NCBI RefSeq assembly: GCF_030272615.1
Contig: NW_026728911.1
Span: 145,001 to 175,000 of the forward strand
Reading direction: 5' to 3'
DNA length: 30,000 bases
DNA from: Cryptomeria japonica
Taxonomy: Eukaryota > Streptophyta > Pinopsida > Cupressales > Cupressaceae
The translations under genes were made by a program, and so were the position numbers. Each line of letters begins with the position of its first letter. Within the stretch, counting starts at the first letter, position 1. A model generated the notes under the pieces. It was given only the letters and a program-made list of their open reading frames with translations, made no database searches and was not told the origin of the DNA. Positions 9,369 through 19,276 of this stretch are shown here, one piece after another.

Positions 9369-9865
9369 CTATTTGTCCGATTCTCATACGTGTAGTCTGC
9401 AGCAGCGATTAGGACATCGACCCCAACTTCCGAATTCGTTTGCATTGACCGCACCAAAGGTGCACGCCTTGGTGTGCACCCTGGAGTGCACTTTGGTGCT
9501 CACCTCGGTGCACACTTTGGTGTGCACCTCGGTGTGCACCAAAGGTGCGCACCTTGGAGCGCACCAAAGGTGTACACTTTGGAGCGCACCACATAGGGTC
9601 TTTGAGAGGTTGGCGCAGTGCGCACACCAAGGTGGGTGTTGAGGTGCGTGCCGAGGTGGGTGGGTGCTAGGGTGCGCTCCATGGTGGGTGCCAGGGTGGG
9701 TGCGTGCTAGGGTGGATTCCAAAGAGGGTCATAGGGTGGGTGCCAAGGTGGGTTGGTGATATAGTGGGTTCAAAGGTGGGTACTAGGGTGGGTTCCAAGG
9801 TGGGTCACAAGTTGGGTGCCAGGATGCGTGGGTGTTAGGTTGGGTGCCAAGGTGGGCTCCTGCGT

Positions 9866-9884
9866 GGGTGGGTGCTAGGGTGGG
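9866..9884 (+). other. G-quadruplex motif
   Basis: Four G3 runs are separated by loops of 1, 5 and 1 nt (GGGTGGGTGCTAGGGTGGG). It is one of several in the minisatellite. Folding is predicted from the sequence pattern only. Confidence 0.8.
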
Positions 9885-10337
9885 TTTCAAGGTGGACGCG
9901 AGGGCGGGTGCCAAGGTGGGTAACAAGTTGGGTGTTAGGATGGGTGAGTGCTAGAGTGGGTGCCAAGGTGGGTGGGTGCTAAGGTGGATGCCAAGGTGGT
10001 TCACAGGGTGGGTGGGTTCTAGGGTGAGTTCCAAGGTGGGTCACAGGTTCAGTGCTAGGGTGGGTGTCAAGGCGGGTGTCGAGGTGCCTGGGTGCTAGGG
10101 TGTGGATGCCAATGTGGGTCATAGGGTGGGTACTAGGGTGGGCTGCAATGTGGGTGCCAAGGTGGGTAACATGCTCGGTGGGTTCTAAATTGGGTGCCAG
10201 GGTGGGTGTGCACCCACCTTGCCCGAGGTGGGTGCCAAGGTGCCAGTGTGGGTGGGTGCTAAGGTGGATGCCAAGGTGGGTGAGAAGGTGGGTGATAGGT
10301 TGAGTGGTAGGATGGGTGGGTGCCAAGATGGGTCACA

Positions 10338-10356
10338 GGGTGGGTGCAAGGGTGGG
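10338..10356 (+). other. G-quadruplex motif
   Basis: Four G3 runs with loops of 1, 5 and 1 nt (GGGTGGGTGCAAGGGTGGG). Confidence 0.8.
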
Positions 10357-11340
10357 TAGGTGCTAGGGTTGGTGTCAGGGTGGGTGGGTGCTAGGTTGGG
10401 TTCCAAGGTGGGTGCGAGGGTGAGTGTCAAGGTGGGTCACAGGTTAGGTGCTAGGATGGGTGAGTGCTAGGGTGCAAAGGTGCCAGGGTGGGTGCTAGGA
10501 TGGGTCGATGCTAGGGTGAGTGGCAAGGTGGGTCCACAAGTGTCAAGGTGGGTGCCGAGGTGGGTGCCAAGTCGGCGACTGCTATGGTGGATGCCAAGGT
10601 GGGTCACGGGGTGGGTGCCAAGTTGCTAGGTTGGGTTCCAAGGTGGGTGCCAACGTGGGTGCTAGGGTGCGTGGGTTAAAGGGTGTGTCACAACGTGGGT
10701 GCCAGGATGGGTGCGCACCCACACTGGCCAAGACGGGTGCGGGTGCAAGGTTGGGTTCCAAGCCCGGTCACAGGCTGGGTGCTAGGATGGGTGGGTGCCA
10801 AGGTGGGCACCAGGGTGGGTGCACCCACCCTGGCCAAGGTGGGTCACGGGGTGGGTCCTAGGGTGGGTAACGGGGTGGGTACTAAGGTGCGTGCCAAGGT
10901 GGGTCATAGGGTGGGTGCCAAGGTGGGCACCAGGGTGGGTGTGCACCAACCCTAGCCAGGGTAGGTCACGGGGTGGTTGTCGGGGTGGGCGTCAAGGAGC
11001 CAAGGTGGGTGGCAAGTAGCCAAGTTGCGTGCCAAGGTGGGTGTCGGGGTGGGTGCCAAGGATCCAAGGTGGGTGCCAAGGAACCAAGGTGGGTGTCTGG
11101 GTGGGTGCCGAGGTGGGAGCCAGGGTGGGTCCCAAGGTGAGTGCAAAGGTGGGTGCCAGGGTCAAGGTGAGTGCCAATGTGGGTTCCAAGGTGCCAGGGT
11201 CAGGGTGAGTGCCAATGTGGGTTCAAAGGTGCTAAGTTGGGTGCGAGGTTGGGTGCGAGGGTGGGTGGGTGCCAAGGTGTGCTAGGTGGAAGCCCGGGTG
11301 GGTCGGCATCCCATGGGTGTCGAGTTGGGTGCCTGATGGG

Positions 11341-11690
11341 TGCTTCTTGTCAAGTTTTAGTCGTCGGGACTCATTTCGAGCCTTAGAGGTCGTTTCTTGT
11401 CCGGTTGCCCTGTCTTCGACCTGGGAACCCAATTTTGGTCCTCGGGTCCCATTTTTTTTTGTCTCGCATCCCACTTTTGGCCTGTGGCCTTTTCGGGGTC
11501 GATTCTCGTTTTGGGCATCAGAGCATGTTTCTTCTCCTAAAACCCAATATTTGTTTATTAAGTCTCGGAACACATTTTTGTTCTCGTGGACCCATCATGG
11601 GTCTTGGAACGCATTTGTGGTCCTTGGGTCCCATTTTGCATCCCGAAACTTGTGTTTTGGTGCTTGATCCCTATTTTGGGTGCCCACCTT
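11341..11690. repeat. Degenerate CCCATTTTGG-type repeat region, macro-unit 1
   Basis: This 350-bp stretch is AT-richer than its surroundings and made of loose repeats such as GGGTCCCATTTT, TCCCACTTTTGG and CCTTGGGTCCCATTTTGC, about 25-40 bp apart. No gene is seen. The same region recurs at about 18418-18767 and 26341-26690. Confidence 0.6.
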
Positions 11691-12075
11691 GCACCAAGTG
11701 CGCACCCGGGGCAAACCGAGCGCCTTGGTGCACCGGGGCAAGATCGAGCGTGCACCCGAGGCGCCCCGAACATGCACCAAGGTGCACTCGGCCCACATGT
11801 GAGCGCAGGTCGTTGCGCCCGAGGTGGTGTGTGGGCACCGCGTTGCAGACGGGACACTGCACGCACACGACGCCCCCTCCAGGTGCACGCACGTAGGCCG
11901 GGCCGGGTGCACACCCGACGCCCTAGCAAGGTGCGCGCACCCGGGCAGGGCTCACACTTGGCGAACGGGGCGCACTTCGCGAGGGAGGGTGTGCACCTCG
12001 ACGGGGGTGGGTGGCCGGGGTGGATTCGCACGTGGGTCGCGGTTTGCTAAGTACACACTGCGACAAGCTCATAAC
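11691..12075 (+). promoter_or_regulatory. GC-rich 5' flank of 5S gene copy 1
   Basis: The flank is dense in GGTGCGC and CACCCG words and has no open frame of interest. Close to the gene, position -1 is C (12075), as is usual for plant 5S genes, and an AT-leaning TTTGCTAAGTACA lies around -33 to -21 where plant 5S genes often have a TATA-like box. A good TATATA at -28 is not present, so promoter strength cannot be judged. Identical flanks precede copies 2 and 3. Confidence 0.45.
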
Positions 12076-12193
12076 GGGTGCGATCATACCAGCGTTAGTG
12101 CACCGGATCCCATCAGAACTCCGCAGTTAAGCGCGCTTGGGCCGGAGTAGTACTGGGATGGGTGACCTCCCGGGAAGTCCCGGTGTTGCACCC
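12076..12193 (+). rRNA. 5S ribosomal RNA gene, copy 1
   Basis: This encodes the 5S rRNA of the large ribosomal subunit, transcribed by RNA polymerase III. The 118-nt gene starts GGGTGCGATCATACCAGC and ends GGTGTTGCACCC. The terminal stem GGGTGC/GCACCC pairs perfectly. The plant-typical CACCGGATCCCATCAGAAC and CCGCAGTTAAGC blocks are present, with the A box around AAGCGCGCTTGGG and the C box around GGATGGGTGACCTCCCGGG, so the internal promoter is intact. It is followed at once by T6. The variants GCGTTAGTG, GGGCCGGAG and ACTGGGATG differ from the common angiosperm form and suggest a gymnosperm. It is on the strand opposite to the Pol I-like elements to its left. Confidence 0.98.
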
Positions 12194-12199
12194 TTTTTT
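12194..12199 (+). terminator. RNA polymerase III terminator of 5S copy 1
   Basis: A run of six T directly follows the gene, which suffices for Pol III termination. A second T5 run follows at about 12203. Confidence 0.92.
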
Positions 12200-12640
12200 A
12201 GTTTTTCGCCGGGCGTCGCAATGCTATTTGAATAAACCTTTTGCCCGTTTGCGTTCTCGTCGGGGCCGGGCCGGGCCGGGGTGCGCTGCCCGCACTACCG
12301 CGCGCGCGGGGGCGACACCGAGCGCGCACCCGAGGCGCCCCGAGCACACAGGCCACGGTGCAACCCGGGCGTTGTGCGCGCACCCCGGTGCGCCCGAGGT
12401 GCTGCGCGCGCACCCAGGTGAAATCGGTGTGCACCTCGGCCAGTGCGCGCTCGGTCGAGTCGCGCACGTTGGCCAAGGTGCACGGTGATGTTTCTTACTC
12501 TAAGGTTCCGCACCAGACGCCCGGGACAGGTGAGCGAAGCTGGGCGGGGCCGGGTGCGCGGCCGGGGCAGGTGCACGCAGCTGGAGAGAGCTTTGGAGCA
12601 CACTTCGGAGCGCACCAATGATGCGCTCCATTCAAAAGTT
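12200..12640. other. GC-rich 3' flank of 5S gene copy 1, no gene seen
   Basis: The flank opens with a T-rich stretch and a CCGGGCCGGGCCGGGG run (about 12265-12280), followed by alternating GCGCGC-rich and GGTGCGC/CACCCG words. There is no conserved gene and no open frame I would believe. It ends where the first AT-rich island begins. Recurs after copies 2 and 3. Confidence 0.6.
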
Positions 12641-13767
12641 TCCTGAAAAGGCAAAAAAAGTTGAGATTATAGAATTTCCCACTTGAGAGATTGTAAAAAA
12701 AAAAAATTTAAAATGAAGGAAACGCGGGTGCCAAGGTGTGCGCAGCCCAGCCAAGGTGTGCGCACCAAGGCGCCCACCCTGGCGAAGGTGCACGCAAGGT
12801 GCGCACCCGAGGCAAACCGGACAATTAACCCAACTTTCGACTTCGCGCGCACCTTGGAGCGCACTTCGGAGCGCTCCTTGGTGCGCACCAATCTTGGGCA
12901 CCTCGGAGTGCACCATGGCGCCCACCAAGGTGCGCACCCGGGGCAAACCGAGCTCCGACTTCGTGCGCACCTTGGAGCGCACGAAAGGTGCGCACCATGG
13001 CGCCCACCAAGGTGCGCAGCCCAGCCAAGGCGTGCGCATCAAGGTGCGCACCCTGGCGAAGGTGCGCACCCGGGGCAAACCGAGCTCCGACTTCGTGCGC
13101 ACCTTGGAGCGCACAAAAGGTGCGCAACCCAGCCAAGGTGTGCGCACCCCGGTCAAACCGAGCTCCGAATCGTGCGCACCAGAGGTGCACGCCATCGTGC
13201 GCACCTTGGAGCACACTTCGGAGCCCTCCTTGGTGCGCGCCGATGTTGCGCACCTCGGAGCGCACCCGGGGAAAACAATGCAATTAACCCGACTTTCGAC
13301 TTCGTGGGCACCTCGGAGCGCTCTCGGGTTCGCACCTCGGAGCACACCGAGGTGCGCACCTTTGATGCGCTGCCTTCACCAATTTCCAGAAAAGGCAAGA
13401 AAACATTGAGAAGGTGTGCGCACCGAGGTGCCCACCCTGGCGAAGGTGCACGCGAGGTGCGCACCCGGGGCAAACCGGGCTCCGACTTCGTGCACGCCGC
13501 ACCTTGGAGCACACTTCGGAGCGCTCCTTGGTGCGCACCAGGGCGCGCAACCCAGCCGAGGTGCCCACCCCGGCGAAGGTGCACGCGAGGTGCGCACCCG
13601 GGGCAAACCGGGCTCCGACTTCGTGCACGCCATGGTGCCCACCGCGGCGAAGGTGCACGCGAGGTGCGCACCCGGGGCAAACCGGGCTCCGACTTCGTGC
13701 ACGCCGCACCTTGGAGCACACTTCGGAGCGCTCCTTGGTGCGCACCATGGTGCCCACCAGGGCGCGC

Positions 13768-14023
13768 AACCCCGCCGAAGGTGCACGCGAGGTGCGCACC
13801 CGGGGCAAACCGGGCTCCGACTTCGTGCACGCCGCACCTTGGAGCACACTTCGGAGCGCTCCTTGGTGCGCACCATGGTGCCCACCAGGGCGCGCAACCC
13901 CGCCGAAGGTGCACGCGAGGTGCGCACCCGGGGCAAACCGGGCTCCGACTTCGTGCACGCCATGGTGCGCACCGCGGCGAAGGTGCGCACCCGGGGCAAA
14001 CCGGGCTCCGACTTCGTGCACGC
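13768..14023. repeat. 128-bp subrepeat, two tandem copies in macro-unit 1
   Basis: The block beginning AACCCCGCCGAAGGTGCACG at 13768 repeats at 13896, 128 bp on. The second copy diverges part-way. Macro-unit 2 has the same two copies (20845, 20973), whereas macro-unit 3 has three starts (28768, 28896, 29024). Confidence 0.85.
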
Positions 14024-14284
14024 CGCACCTTGGAGCACACTTCGGAGCGCTCCTTGGTGCGCACCAGGGCGCGCAACCCAGCCGAGGTGCCCACCCCGGC
14101 GAAGGTGCACGCGAGGTGCGTACCCGGGGCAAACCGGGCTCCGACTTCGTGCACGCCGCACCTTGGAGCACACTTCGGAGCGCTCCTTGGTGCGCACCAT
14201 GGTGCCCACCAGGCCGCGCAACCCAGCCAAGGTGTGCGCACCAAGGTGCACGCGAGGTGCGCACCCGGGGCAAACCGGGGTCCG

Positions 14285-15630
14285 ACTTCGTGCACGCCGC
14301 ACCTTGGAGCACACATCGGGGCGCTCCCGGGTTCGCACCGGCGTTGCGCACCGTGGTGGGCACCTCGGAGCACACCAAGGTGGGCAGCGAGGTGCGCACC
14401 TTTGATGCGATGCCTTCACTAATTTCCATAAAAGGCAAAAAAAAAACGAGATTTTAAAATTTCCGTTTTGAAAGATAGTGAGAAAAAGGGAATGCTGGTG
14501 CCATCTTGAGCCCGCCCTGGTGCGCAGCCCAGCCAAGGTGTGCGCACCAAGGTGCCCACCCTGGCGAAGGTGCGCGCCCGGGCAATTAACCCAACTTCCA
14601 ACTTCGCGCGCGCCAGGGTGGGAGCGCACCCAACAACCGGGCCTGGGAAGAGCCAATGCGAGAAACCCCACCAAACGCTCTGACAAAAAAAGAGGGGGCG
14701 CTCCAGTAACCCCGCTTCGGAGCGCACCCTGGGCAAACCCAGCCAAGGTGCCCACCCCGGCCAAGGTGCAGGCGAGGTGCGCACCCGGGGCAAACCGGGC
14801 TCCGACAACGTGCACGCCGCACCTTGGAGCACACTTCGTAGCGCTCCCGGGTGCGCACCTCAGAGCACACCAAGGTGGGCAGCGAGGTGCGCACCTTTGA
14901 TGCGCTGCCTTCACTAATTTCCAGAAAAGGCAAAAAAAAAAGGAGATTTTAAAATTTCCGTTTTGAAAGATAGTGAAAAAAACGGAACGCGCGTGCCATC
15001 TTGAGCCCGCCCTGGTGCGCAGCCCAGGTAAGGTGCCCACCCTGGCAAAGGTGCGCACCCGGGCAATTAACCCTACTTCCGACTTCGTGCGCGCCAGGGT
15101 GGCAACCGGGCCTCGGAAGAGCCAATGCGAGAAACCCCACCAAACGCTCCGACAAAAAAAGAGGCGGCGCTCCAATAACCCCGCTTCGGAGCGCAGCCGG
15201 GGCAAACCCAGCCAAGGTGCCCACCCCGACGAAGGTGCACGCGAGGTGCGCACCCGGGGCAAACCGGGCTCCGACAACGTGCACGCAGCACCTTGGAGCA
15301 CACTTCGAAGCACTCCCGGGTGCCCACCGGCGTTGCGCACCGTGGTGGGCAGCGAGGTGCGCACCTTTGATGCGCTGCCTTCACTAATTTCCAGAAAAAG
15401 GCAAAAAAAAATGAGATTTTAAAATTTCCGTTTTGAAAGATAGTGAAAAAAAAGGAACGCGGGTGCCATCTTGAGCCCGCCCTGGTGCGCAGCCCAGGCA
15501 AGGCATGCGCACCAAGGTGCCCACCCGAGGTGCACACCCGGGGCAAACCGGGCTCCGACTTCGTGCAGGCCGCACCTTGGAGCACACTTCGGAGCGCTCC
15601 TTGGTGCGCACCATGGTGCCCACCAGGGCG
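14285..15630. repeat. Higher-order repeat (about 1506-bp period), first copy in macro-unit 1
   Basis: Three consecutive modules, with islands at about 14421, 14916 and 15386, are repeated with islands at 15927, 16422 and 16891. The copies are offset by 1505-1507 bp and differ by few bases. Two of the three modules share a distinct block containing CCGGGCCT(G/C)GGAAGAGCCAA, GAAACCCCACCAAACGCTC and CCCGCTTCGGAGCGCA, which is absent from other modules. Confidence 0.8.
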
Positions 15631-15790
15631 CGCAACCCAGCCAAGGTCTGCACACTAAGGTGCCCACCCCGGCGAAGGTGCACGCGAGGTGCGCACCCGG
15701 GGCAAACCGGGCTCCGACTTCGTGCACGCCATGGTGCCCACCGCGGCGAAGGTGCACGCGAGGTGCGCACCCGGGGCAAACCGGGCTCCG

Positions 15791-17135
15791 ACTTCGTGCA
15801 CGCCGCACCTTGGAGCACACATCGGGGCGCTCCCGGGTTCGCACCGGCGTTGCGCACCGTGGTGGGCACCTCGGAGCACACCAAGGTGGGCAGCGAGGTG
15901 CGCACCTTTGATGCGATGCCTTCACTAATTTCCATAAAAGGCAAAAAAAAAACGAGATTTTAAAATTTCCGTTTTGAAAGATAGTGAGAAAAAGGGAATG
16001 CTGGTGCCATCTTGAGCCCGCCCTGGTGCGCAGCCCAGCCAAGGTTTGCGCACCAAGGTGCCCACCCTGGCGAAGGTGCGCGCCCGGGCAATTAACCCAA
16101 CTTCCAACTTCGCGCGCGCCAGGGTGGGAGCGCACCCAACAACCGGGCCTGGGAAGAGCCAATGCGAGAAACCCCACCAAACTCTCTGACAAAAAAAGAG
16201 GGGGCGCTCCAGTAACCCCGCTTCGGAGCGCACCCTGGGCAAACCCAGCCAAGGTGCCCACCCCGGCCAAGGTGCAGGCGAGGTGCGCACCCGGGGCAAA
16301 CCGGGCTCCGACAACGTGCACGCCGCACCTTGGAGCACACTTCGTAGCGCTCCCGGGTGCGCACCTCAGAGCACACCAAGGTGGGCAGCGAGGTGCGCAC
16401 CTTTGATGCGCTGCCTTCACTAATTTCCAGAAAAGGCAAAAAAAAAAGGAGATTTTAAAATTTCCGTTTTGAAAGATAGTGAAAAAAACGGAACGCGCGT
16501 GCCATCTTGAGCCCGCCCTGGTGCGCAGCCCAGGTAAGGTGCCACCCTGGCAAAGGTGCGCACCCGGGCAATTAACCCTACTTCCGACTTCGTGCGCGCC
16601 AGGGTGGCAACCGGGCCTCGGAAGAGCCAATGCGAGAAACCCCACCAAACGCTCCGACAAAAAAAGAGGCGGCGCTCCAATAACCCCGCTTCGGAGCGCA
16701 GCCGGGGCAAACCAAGCCAAGGTGCCCACCCCGACGAAGGTGCACGCGAGGTGCGCACCCGGGGCAAACCGGGCTCCGACAACGTGCACGCAGCACCTTG
16801 GAGCACACTTCGAAGCACTCCCGGGTGCCCACCGGCGTTGCGCACCGTGGTGGGCAGCGAGGTGCGCACCTTTGATGCGCTGCCTTCACTAATTTCCAGA
16901 AAAAGGCAAAAAAAAATGAGATTTTAAAATTTCCGTTTTGAAAGATAGTGAAAAAAAAGGAACGCGGGTGCCATCTTGAGCCCGCCCTGGTGCGCAGCCC
17001 AGGCAAGGCATGCGCACCAAGGTGCCCACCCGAGGTGCACACCCGGGGCAAACCGGGCTCCGACTTCGTGCAGGCCGCACCTTGGAGCACACTTCGGAGC
17101 GCTCCTTGGTGCGCACCATGGTGCCCACCAGGGCG
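15791..17135. repeat. Higher-order repeat, second copy in macro-unit 1
   Basis: This is the copy of 14285-15630 at an offset of about 1506 bp. Differences include CCAAGGTTTGCGC for CCAAGGTGTGCGC near 16040, AACTCTCTGAC for AACGCTCTGAC near 16181, and a missing base in GTGCCACCCTGG near 16540. Confidence 0.8.
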
Positions 17136-19152
17136 CACCCGAGGCAAACCGGGCTCCGACTTCGTGCACGCCGCACCTTGGAGCACACATCGGAGCGCTC
17201 CCAGGTTCGCACCAGCGTTGCGCACCTTTGATGCGCTGCCTTCACTAATTTCCAGAAAAGGCAAAAAAAAATGATATTTTAAAATTTCCGTTCTGAAAGA
17301 TAGTGAAAAAAACGGAACGCGGGTGCCATCTTGAGCCCTTCCTGATGCGCAGCCCAGGCAAGTTGTGCGCACCAAGGTGCCCACCCTGGCGGAGGTGCGC
17401 GCCCGGGGCAAACCGGGCTCCGACTTCGTGCACTGCATGGTGCCCACCAAGGCGCGCAACCCAGCCAAGGTGCCCACCGCAGCGAAGGTGCACGCGAGGT
17501 GCGCACCCGAGGTGCACACCCGGGGCAAACCGGGCTCCGACTTCGTGCACGCCGCACCTTGGAGCACACTTCAGAGCGCTCCTTGGTACGCACCAGGGCG
17601 CGCAACCCAGCCAAGGTGCTCACCCCGGCGAAGGTGCACGCGAGGTGCGCACCCGGGGCAAACCGGGCTCGGACTTCGTGCACGCCGCACCTTGGAGCAC
17701 ACATCGGAGCGCTCCCGGGTTCGCACCAGCATTGCGCACCTTTGATGCGCTGCCTTCACTAATTTCCAGAAAAGGCAAAAAAAAGAAAAAAATGAGATTT
17801 TAAAATTTCCGTTTTGAAAGATAGTGAAAAAAACGGAACGCGGGTGCCATCTTGAGCCCGCCCTGGTGTGCAGCCCAGGCAAGTTGTGCGCACCAAGGCA
17901 CCCACCCTGGCCAAGGTGGGTCACGGGGTGGGTCCTAGGGTGGGTAACGGGGTGGGTACTAAGGTGCGTGCCAAGGTGGGTCATAGGGTGGGTGCCAAGG
18001 TGGGCACCAGGGTGGGTGTGCACCAACCCTAGCCAGGGTAGGTCACGGGGTGGTTGTCGGGGTGGGCGTCAAGGAGCCAAGGTGGGTGGCAAGTAGCCAA
18101 GTTGCGTGCCAAGGTGGGTGTCGGGGTGGGTGCCAAGGATCCAAGGTGGGTGCCAAGGAACCAAGGTGGGTGTCTGGGTGGGTGCCGAGGTGGGAGCCAG
18201 GGTGGGTCCCAAGGTGAGTGCAAAGGTGGGTGCCAGGGTCAAGGTGAGTGCCAATGTGGGTTCCAAGGTGCCAGGGTCAGGGTGAGTGCCAATGTGGGTT
18301 CAAAGGTGCTAAGTTGGGTGCGAGGTTGGGTGCGAGGGTGGGTGGGTGCCAAGGTGTGCTAGGTGGAAGCCCGGGTGGGTCGGCATCCCATGGGTGTCGA
18401 GTTGGGTGCCTGATGGGTGCTTCTTGTCAAGTTTTAGTCGTCGGGACTCATTTCGAGCCTTAGAGGTCGTTTCTTGTCCGGTTGCCCTGTCTTCGACCTG
18501 GGAACCCAATTTTGGTCCTCGGGTCCCATTTTTTTTTGTCTCGCATCCCACTTTTGGCCTGTGGCCTTTTCGGGGTCGATTCTCGTTTTGGGCATCAGAG
18601 CATGTTTCTTCTCCTAAAACCCAATATTTGTTTATTAAGTCTCAGAACACATTTTTGTTCTCGTGGACCCATCATGGGTCTTGGAACGCATTTGTGGTCC
18701 TTGGGTCCCATTTTGCATCCCGAAACTTGTGTTTTGGTGCTTGATCCCTATTTTGGGTGCCCACCTTGCACCAAGTGCGCACCCGGGGCAAACCGAGCGC
18801 CTTGGTGCACCGGGGCAAGATCGAGCGTGCACCCGAGGCGCCCCGAACATGCACCAAGGTGCACTCGGCCCACATGTGAGCGCAGGTCGTTGCGCCCGAG
18901 GTGGTGTGTGGGCACCGCGTTGCAGACGGGACACTGCACGCACACGACGCCCCCTCCAGGTGCACGCACGTAGGCCGGGCCGGGTGCACACCCGACGCCC
19001 TAGCAAGGTGCGCGCACCCGGGCAGGGCTCACACTTGGCGAACGGGGCGCACTTCGCGAGGGAGGGTGTGCACCTCGACGGGGGTGGGTGGCCGGGGTGG
19101 ATTCGCACGTGGGTCGCGGTTTGCTAAGTACACACTGCGACAAGCTCATAAC

Positions 19153-19270
19153 GGGTGCGATCATACCAGCGTTAGTGCACCGGATCCCATCAGAACTCCG
19201 CAGTTAAGCGCGCTTGGGCCGGAGTAGTACTGGGATGGGTGACCTCCCGGGAAGTCCCGGTGTTGCACCC
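19153..19270 (+). rRNA. 5S ribosomal RNA gene, copy 2
   Basis: This copy is identical over its 118 nt to the copy at 12076-12193 by eye, including both internal control boxes and the GGGTGC/GCACCC terminal stem. It starts 7077 bp after copy 1. The flank after it carries a single-base difference from copies 1 and 3 (A at 19365). Confidence 0.98.
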
Positions 19271-19276
19271 TTTTTT
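19271..19276 (+). terminator. RNA polymerase III terminator of 5S copy 2
   Basis: A run of six T directly follows the gene. Confidence 0.92.

Larger units (their letters stand above)
8371..9620 (-). repeat. 157-bp promoter cassette array (six elements)
   Basis: Promoter-like elements at 8512, 8669, 8826, 8983, 9203 and 9360 are 157 bp apart except for one 220-bp interval (8983 to 9203), which has extra sequence at about 9060-9115 (GACCGCACCAAAGGTGCACG and neighbours). Each unit has AAGGTCTTTGAGGTTGGCG or a variant, a GGGGAGTCGACCCATCAAA block (varied in some), CACCTCCCCTATATAAGC, and GGACATCGACCCCAACTT. A further GGTCTTTGAGAGGTTGGCGC at about 9596 has no promoter element after it and runs straight into the G-rich minisatellite, so the array ends in a truncated cassette. 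Confidence 0.85.
9620..11340. repeat. G-rich minisatellite (about 10-bp words GGTGGGTGCC / CTAGGGTGGG)
   Basis: The + strand is a long run of variant words such as GGTGGGTGCCAAGGTGGGTG and GCTAGGGTGGGT, with no longer-range order except where it enters the macro-unit at 10821. It contains classic four-run G-quadruplex motifs on the + strand, e.g. 9866-9884 and 10338-10356 (GGG-T-GGG-5nt-GGG-T-GGG). The portion from 10821 recurs at 17898 and 25821. The part 9620-10820 occurs once in the window. There is no gene; open frames here encode only repetitive G/W/V/R or T/H/P strings. Confidence 0.9.
10821..17897 (+). repeat. 5S-containing macro-unit 1 (7077 bp)
   Basis: The sequence beginning GCACCCACCCTGGCCAAGG at 10821 reappears at 17898 and 25821, fixing the unit boundaries. 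Order inside the unit: G-rich minisatellite to about 11340; a region of CCCATTTT-type words to about 11690; a GC-rich 5S upstream flank; the 5S gene at 12076-12193; a GC-rich downstream flank to about 12630; then about 5.2 kb of GGTGCGCACC-based modules separated by AT-rich islands. Units 1 and 2 are nearly identical. I saw single-base differences at 11567/18644, 12288/19365 and 14348/21425 and one large length difference of 846 bp. Confidence 0.93.
12641..17897. repeat. GGTGCGCACC module array of macro-unit 1, with AT-rich islands
   Basis: About 5.2 kb is built from the self-complementary word GGTGCGCACC, its extension CCAAGGTGCGCACCTTGG, and blocks such as CCCGGGGCAAACCG(A/G)GCTCCGA and CACCTTGGAGC(A/G)CACTTCGG. 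AT-rich islands divide it: about 12637-12720, 13380-13410 (short), 14421-14489, 14916-14985, 15386-15455, 15927-15996, 16422-16490, 16891-16960, 17247-17315 and 17761-17836. Full islands have CTAATTTCCAGAAAAGGC, an A tract, then TTTTAAAATTTCCGTTTTG and AAAGATAGTGA. Each island is preceded by TTTGATGCGCTGCCTTCA and followed by GTGCCATCTTGAGCCCGCC. The long open frames here exist on both strands and encode only strings such as GAHLGAH and APRCAP; they are not genes. Confidence 0.88.

Noticed and set aside
9620-11340. Interstitial telomere repeat (TTTAGGG) in the G-rich tract
   Set aside because: Words are GGTGGGTGCC and CTAGGGTGGG; no run of TTTAGGG is present.
11494-11508. GGGTCGATTCTCG resembling a tRNA B box
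   Set aside because: No cloverleaf, A box or acceptor stem could be found around it; it lies in degenerate repeats.
12683-15364. Very long open frames on both strands (579 aa on +, 662 aa on -), repeated in each macro-unit
   Set aside because: They lie in GGTGCGCACC repeats with few stop codons, are mirrored on the opposite strand, and have low-complexity composition (H, A, P, R, C, G, T) with no recognisable domain. The 128-bp unit length is not a multiple of three.
12641-17897. A-tract islands as poly(A) tails of SINE or retroposon insertions
   Set aside because: No target-site duplications or Pol III head were seen, the A tract is internal to a conserved island, and islands recur with the modules as part of tandem repeats.
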